From JAJNBA01 sp035512775 (lineage in GTDB: Bacteria; Actinomycetota; UBA4738; HRBIN12), in the NCBI GenBank assembly GCA_035512775.1, contig DATKDI010000055.1, positions 62,001-126,000 on the forward strand: DNA of 64,000 nt, written 5' to 3'. The notes below the pieces were generated by a model. The model was not told where the DNA came from. It made no database searches and worked only from the letters and a program-made list of their open reading frames with translations. How positions within the stretch are numbered: position 1 is the stretch's first letter; the number at the start of each line of letters is the position of its first letter. This document shows positions 60,249-64,000 of this stretch, piece after piece. Position numbers and translations under genes: made by a program.

Positions 60249-60818
60249 ATGAGGCGAGGGATGCTCCTCTACGTGCTCGTGGGCGCGGCGATGGCCGTCT
60301 TGGGCATGCCCGGCGCTGCTCTGGCGGGCGGTGGCTGCCATTCGGGCGTCACCGAGAACGACGCGACGGATGACAAGGTCGCCGCGATCCGGATGGTCGA
60401 TGCTTGCTTCACCGCGACCGTGACGACCGTCGATCCCGGGCAGCCCGTGACGTTCGCGAACACGGACCTGGGAGTCACGCACAACGTGGGCGGCAACCAG
60501 TGGGGTCACTTCGAGGACATGGTCGAAGGCGACGCCTTCACCGTGACGTTCGACGAGACCGGGGTCTACCCGTTCGCGTGCAACTACCACCCCGGGATGA
60601 CCGGCGCGATCGTCGTCGGTGACGGGAAGGGCGCGGGTGGCGATGACATCACTGTCGAGGCCTTCGAGCCGGCCCCGAAGGTGGTCACGCCCGTCGCGGC
60701 CGAACCGGACGGTATGCCCGGCGGCGTCGTGGCCGCCGTGGCGTTGATCGGACTCGCGATCGGCGCCGGTCTCGCGCTCGGGGTCGGACGGCTCGGCAGG
60801 ACACGGCCGGCGCCCTGA
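60249..60818 (+). CDS. membrane-anchored cupredoxin (plastocyanin-like)
   Basis: A 189-aa exported protein. The signal peptide (about 4-29) is followed by a type I copper domain with VTHNVGGNQWGHFED (His ligand) and FACNYHPGMTGAIVVG (Cys, His, Met ligands). A linker and a C-terminal TM (VVAAVALIGLAIGAGLALG) anchor it. It is an electron carrier or copper buffer outside the membrane. Start ATG 60249 has a GAGGGGGG ribosome-binding site. It follows the ECF/anti-sigma pair by 47 bp, perhaps as its target. Confidence 0.92.
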   Translation: MRRGMLLYVLVGAAMAVLGMPGAALAGGGCHSGVTENDATDDKVAAIRMVDACFTATVTTVDPGQPVTFANTDLGVTHNVGGNQWGHFEDMVEGDAFTVTFDETGVYPFACNYHPGMTGAIVVGDGKGAGGDDITVEAFEPAPKVVTPVAAEPDGMPGGVVAAVALIGLAIGAGLALGVGRLGRTRPAP

Positions 60819-60824
60819 GAGGGA

Positions 60825-61925
60825 TCAGGCAGGGACCGCGAGTCCGGCTTGCTGCATCGCGAGTTCGAAGTCGTGTCGGCTGGACACGGCCTGGAAGGCA
60901 GCTTCCGTCGTGATCTTCCCTTCCTGAAGGAGGATCAGGAGCGACTGGTCGAACGTCATCATCCCGTAGAAGTGGCCGTCGGCGAGCACGTCCTTGATCT
61001 CGCTGGTCCGGTCAGGGTCGACGATCCGCTCGGCGATCCGCCCGTTGTTCACCAGGATCTCCAGCGCGGGAGTCCGCCCACCGTCCACGGTGGTCACCAG
61101 CCGCTGGCAGATGATCCCGCGGAGTGTCCCCGCGAGCGCCAGTCGCACCTGCTTCTGCTGGTAGGGAGGGAAGAAGTCGATCACCCGGTTGACGGTCTCG
61201 GTCGCGTCCACGGTGTGAAGCGTCGAGAGCACGAGGTGCCCGGTCTCGGCGGCCTGGATCGCGGCACGCACGGTCTCGGTGTCGCGCATCTCGCCTATCA
61301 GGATCACGTCCGGGTCCTGCCGGAGCGCGGCCCGGAGCGCCGCGTGGAAATCCTGCGTGTCGTTGCCGATCTCGCGCTGATTGATCGAGGCCATCGCGTC
61401 GCGGTGAAGCACCTCGATCGGATCCTCGATCGTCACGATGTGCACCGGCTTGGTCTCGTTGATGTGGCCGATCATCGAGGCGAGCGTCGTCGTCTTGCCC
61501 GACCCGGTCGGTCCGGTCACGAGGATCAAGCCGCGATGCTCCTCGGAGAGCTGCCGGACCGCGTCGGGCAGACCCATCTCTTCGAACGTCGGGCCGCCGA
61601 ACCGGAGCCGGCGGAGCACCATCGAGATCGAGCCCCGTTGCTTGAACACGTTCGCGCGGAAGCGACCGACGTCCCTGAGTGAGTAGGCGAAGTCGATCTC
61701 GCCGTTCTTGTCGAACAACTCCCTGCGGTCGGCGGGGATGATCGAGTCCGCGATCGCGGCCGTCTCGACCGGCGTGATGGGATCTCGATCCATCCGCTGC
61801 AACCCGTCCGGCAGTCGGATCATCGGTGGAGAGCCGACCTTGACGTGCAGGTCAGAGCCTTGACCCTCCATCAGGTCCTTCAGCCAGCCGTCGAACTCCG
61901 CCACGGCGGAATCCGTGTTCTTCAC
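60825..61925 (-). CDS. pilT: PilT-type retraction ATPase
   Basis: A 366-aa GspE/PilT hexameric ATPase that depolymerises type IV pili. N-terminal PAS-like fold (SDLHVKVGSPPMIRLPDGLQR), Walker A VTGPTGSGKTTTLASM, Asp box VTIEDPIEVLH, Walker B DPDVILIGEMRDTETV, His box HLVLSTLHTVDATETVNRVIDFFP and the PilT AIRNLIRE-equivalent GRIAERIVDPDRTSEIKDVL. The start is uncertain: GTG 61925 (GAGGTG upstream) suits the family; ATGs at 61955, 61967 and 62003 are alternatives. No other pilus gene is in the window. Confidence 0.9.
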   Translation of the reverse strand: MKNTDSAVAEFDGWLKDLMEGQGSDLHVKVGSPPMIRLPDGLQRMDRDPITPVETAAIADSIIPADRRELFDKNGEIDFAYSLRDVGRFRANVFKQRGSISMVLRRLRFGGPTFEEMGLPDAVRQLSEEHRGLILVTGPTGSGKTTTLASMIGHINETKPVHIVTIEDPIEVLHRDAMASINQREIGNDTQDFHAALRAALRQDPDVILIGEMRDTETVRAAIQAAETGHLVLSTLHTVDATETVNRVIDFFPPYQQKQVRLALAGTLRGIICQRLVTTVDGGRTPALEILVNNGRIAERIVDPDRTSEIKDVLADGHFYGMMTFDQSLLILLQEGKITTEAAFQAVSSRHDFELAMQQAGLAVPA

Positions 61926-62053
61926 TGCGCCACACCTCGTCTCGAGCGGATCCATGCCGAGATCCATGCATAGGCATGCGGAGCACACCCACTCCTCTCC
62001 CATCGGTCGTTCGGGTGGTGAACTTCAGCGCACCACCCGAGCTGGCTCGAAGG

Positions 62054-62728
62054 TCATTCTCCGGCGACGAGGCGGCAGACGGAACCCCGGTCCGCGAGGG
62101 GCTCGAACGAGCGGAGGTGGAGTCGAGGACGCGATCCCTCCAACATCCCCTCGAGGAGTCCGCGGTGCACCGTGCACACGAGCTCCCGGTGCTCCTCGAG
62201 CAGGTCTCGGAACGGACAGCTCCGCAGCGCGATCTCGACCGATCGGTTCCCGCGGCGGCGGAACCGCGGATCGAATCCGGCCTCTGCCAGCGCGTCTCGT
62301 AGGGCCGCCAGGTTGGGTCCCGGACGCCGCGCACCTGGAGGAGGGGCGTGCCTGGTCATGAGGTAATCACCCCATTCGCGGGCGAGGTTCTCGGCTCCCG
62401 TGCGGGCACGCGGTCCCTTGATGAGCGTGGCGAGGATATCGGCGAGCAGCCGATGATCGCGTCCCTCGCGGTTGTCCATCGCCACCGCCGTGTAGACGGT
62501 TTGCGGGCGCCCGACCGCCGACGGGCCTCGTCGCGTCTCCGACGCGACGAGGCCCGCATCGACCAGCCGGCGAAGGTGCGGACGGATCGTGTTGGCGTGG
62601 AGGCCCAGCCGCGTGGCCAGCTCGCGGACGGGGACCGGCCGCCCGGACAGGCGCAGGTAGCGATAGAGCCGGTAGCGGGTGTCATCCGCCAGGGCCTTGT
62701 GGATCTCGATGGGGGCGGGTTCGTTCAT
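62054..62728 (-). CDS. ArsR/SufR-like iron-sulfur transcriptional regulator
   Basis: A 224-aa regulator. An N-terminal winged helix (PVPVRELATRLGLHANTIRPHLRRLVDAGLV) precedes a regulatory domain with Cys171, Cys185 and Cys218 (RSCPFRDLLEEHRELVCTVHRG and GSVCRL), recalling the [4Fe-4S]-binding cysteines of SufR. It is divergent from an Mrp-type Fe-S carrier with an inverted repeat between them, so it probably controls Fe-S assembly genes. The ATG at 62728 is taken as start. Confidence 0.82.
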   Translation of the reverse strand: MNEPAPIEIHKALADDTRYRLYRYLRLSGRPVPVRELATRLGLHANTIRPHLRRLVDAGLVASETRRGPSAVGRPQTVYTAVAMDNREGRDHRLLADILATLIKGPRARTGAENLAREWGDYLMTRHAPPPGARRPGPNLAALRDALAEAGFDPRFRRRGNRSVEIALRSCPFRDLLEEHRELVCTVHRGLLEGMLEGSRPRLHLRSFEPLADRGSVCRLVAGE

Positions 62729-62751
62729 CCACGCATCTCGTACGATGGGCT

Positions 62752-62774
62752 TTGCACGGTTCGCACCGTGTCAA
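62752..62774. promoter_or_regulatory. inverted-repeat operator between sufR-like and mrp genes
   Basis: CACGGT (62755-62760), TCGC and ACCGTG (62765-62770), flanked by TTG and CAA, form a dyad in the 91-bp divergent interval. SufR sites carry a CAAC/GTTG-type dyad; this one differs but has the right position for repression of both genes. Confidence 0.5.
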
Positions 62775-62819
62775 CCAGAGCTTAGACCCCGAGAGCCGGC
62801 AGAAGCTGGGAGGGAGCCC

Positions 62820-63923
62820 GTGGCCACGGAAGCACAGGTCCGCGAGGCGCTGAAGGGCGTCAAGGATCCGGAGATCGGCCGGCCGATCGACGAGATCGGC
62901 ATGCTGAAGTCCGTCGAGGTGGACGGTGGCGTCGTCCGCGTCCACGTCCTCCTCACCATCGAGGGATGTCCGCTCAAGGACCGGATCACGAGCGACGTGA
63001 CGGCCGCCGTCCAGCCACTCGAGGGCGTGGAGCGCGTCGACGTCGAGCTCACGCCGATGAGCGCGGAGGAGCGGGAGGAATTGGTCTCGGGGCTCCGCGG
63101 CGGTGCCCCCGCAGCGCCGGAGACCACGATCTCGTTCCCCCCGCAGACCTCGATCATCGCGATCGCCTCAGGGAAAGGTGGAGTGGGCAAGTCCAGCGTC
63201 ACGGTGAACCTCGCGGCCGCCCTCGCGAAAGCCGGCCACTCGGTCGGCGTGCTGGATGCGGACGTCTGGGGGTTCAGCGTTCCGCGGATGCTGGGCGCGC
63301 TCGGCAAGCCCGTGGGCTTCAACGACATGATCCTGCCGCTCGAGGCGCACGGCGTGAAGGTGATCTCGATGGGGCACTTCGTGCCCGAGGAGACCCCGGT
63401 CATCTGGCGCGGTCCGATGCTGCACAAAGCGATCCAGCAGTTCCTCGGCGACGTCTGGTGGGGCGACCTGGACTTCCTGCTCTGCGACCTCCCGCCCGGC
63501 ACGGGCGACGTTTCGATCTCCCTCGCCTCGTTCATCCCGGGAGCGTCGATGCTCGTCGTGACGACACCGCAGGATGCGGCACGGAAGGTCGCGGAGCGAG
63601 CCGGCAAAATGGCAGAGCGCACGAACCTGCGGCCGCTCGGCGTCGTCGAGAACATGTCCTGGTACGTGTGCCCGCATTGCGGCGAGCGCGAGACGATCTT
63701 CGGCGAGGGCGGTGGCCGTGAGGCCGCCGAGACCCTCGGGGTCCCGCTGATGGCCCAGGTCCCACTGGTGCCGGCGTTGCGCGCGGGAGGAGACGAGGGT
63801 GTGCCGATCGTCGTCTCCGACCCCGACTCCCCCGCCGGCGTCGCGTTGACCGAGGCCGCCGAAGCGGTCGTTCGCGCCACGAAGTCGAAGGTGGGGAAAC
63901 CGCTCCAGCTCATAGCTCGGTGA
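62820..63923 (+). CDS. mrp: Mrp/ApbC iron-sulfur cluster carrier ATPase
   Basis: A 367-aa P-loop protein that binds and transfers [4Fe-4S] clusters. A MIP18/DUF59 domain (about 1-80, LKGVKDPEIGRPIDEIGMLKSVEVDGG) is fused to the ATPase: deviant Walker A ASGKGGVGKSSVTVNLA (about 120), LDADVWGFSVPRML, DLPPGTGDVSISL, and the cluster-binding CxxC in WYVCPHCGERETIFG. Start GTG 62820 has GGGAGG. It is divergent from the SufR-like regulator. Confidence 0.95.
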   Translation: MATEAQVREALKGVKDPEIGRPIDEIGMLKSVEVDGGVVRVHVLLTIEGCPLKDRITSDVTAAVQPLEGVERVDVELTPMSAEEREELVSGLRGGAPAAPETTISFPPQTSIIAIASGKGGVGKSSVTVNLAAALAKAGHSVGVLDADVWGFSVPRMLGALGKPVGFNDMILPLEAHGVKVISMGHFVPEETPVIWRGPMLHKAIQQFLGDVWWGDLDFLLCDLPPGTGDVSISLASFIPGASMLVVTTPQDAARKVAERAGKMAERTNLRPLGVVENMSWYVCPHCGERETIFGEGGGREAAETLGVPLMAQVPLVPALRAGGDEGVPIVVSDPDSPAGVALTEAAEAVVRATKSKVGKPLQLIAR

Positions 63924-63939
63924 ACTCGGCATCCGACTG

Positions 63940-64000
63940 ATGGGTGTGCTCGCCTACCGGCCCGAGCCCTCGGAATTCGCGTGGACGTTCGGTGGAGTAC
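63940..64000 (+). CDS. partial gene, possible acetamidase/formamidase N-terminus
   Basis: An ATG at 63940 opens a frame (MGVLAYRPEPSEFAWTFGGV) that runs off the window end, 17 bp after mrp. The spacing FAWTFGGV recalls the first residues of actinobacterial FmdA/AmdA amidases (YTFGG), but 20 codons are too few to be sure. It may be co-transcribed with mrp. Confidence 0.4.
   Translation, partial: MGVLAYRPEPSEFAWTFGGV

Noticed and set aside
1..64000. Search for CRISPR arrays, transposase genes, integrases, phage genes, restriction or defence islands.
   Set aside because: None was seen: no spaced direct repeats, no IS ends and no recognisable mobile or defence proteins. The NHEJ genes are a repair system.

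Overview
The window is gene-dense, GC-rich (roughly two-thirds G+C by eye) chromosomal DNA from a member of the Actinomycetota, probably a deep-branching or uncultured lineage. The evidence is a set of actinobacterial marker families: a UPF0182 membrane protein, a DUF2342 zinc-metalloprotease-like protein, a DUF5319 protein, a PDZ-S16 protein of the YlbL type, an F420-type LLM oxidoreductase, a double-GNAT protein shaped like mycothiol synthase, LigD/Ku, and a TIGR-type class II fructose bisphosphatase (GlpX). GTG and TTG starts and ATGA/TGATG/GTGA stop-start overlaps are common. No phage, transposon, plasmid or CRISPR signature was seen, so this looks like core genome.

Layout. 0-7 kb: ftsH; a glycosyltransferase, hydrolase and cyclic-nucleotide-domain run; a membrane HExxH protein; an initiator tRNA-Met; a frame-disrupted ArnT/PMT-like membrane glycosyltransferase; and a 7Fe ferredoxin. 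7-13 kb: an aldehyde dehydrogenase, UPF0182, a PDZ/Lon-type protein and a small membrane protein whose start region carries a 38-bp tandem duplication. 13-18.4 kb: moaE - mreB-like - DUF1028 operon, DUF2342, a two-domain protein, and a DAHP synthase (aroF) preceded by a Phe/Tyr-rich leader peptide and an attenuator hairpin. 18.4-24 kb: upp converging on a BMP-type nucleoside ABC transporter operon. 24-28 kb: thioesterase, SCP2, phosphatase, HTH protein, two small zinc proteins, an alpha/beta hydrolase and DUF72. 28-37 kb: ku - GNAT - PII - glnD operon, an HD-GYP membrane protein and a divergent ligD (NHEJ and nitrogen signalling side by side). 37-45 kb: DUF5319/PIG-L pair, a histidine kinase, membrane protein, cold-shock gene with a long leader, RmuC, a C45 acyltransferase, ankyrin and MarR genes.

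45-54 kb: amidohydrolase, CBS protein, NDH-2 with a HAD phosphatase, PHP phosphoesterase, FMN alpha-hydroxyacid oxidase, gpsA-glpX and an AT-hook protein. 54-61 kb: two ECF sigma/anti-sigma pairs flanking an nfeD-slipin operon, followed by a cupredoxin; this looks like an envelope-stress island. 61-64 kb: a lone PilT ATPase, a SufR-like regulator divergent from an Mrp/ApbC Fe-S carrier, and the first codons of a probable acetamidase at the edge.

The most interesting non-coding signals are the aroF attenuator (18296-18438), two perfect inverted repeats that mask the Shine-Dalgarno sequence of an HD-GYP gene and an ECF sigma gene, the duplicated ribosome-binding/start module at 12498-12573, and the long leader of the cold-shock gene. 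I found no clear new defence or mobile system.
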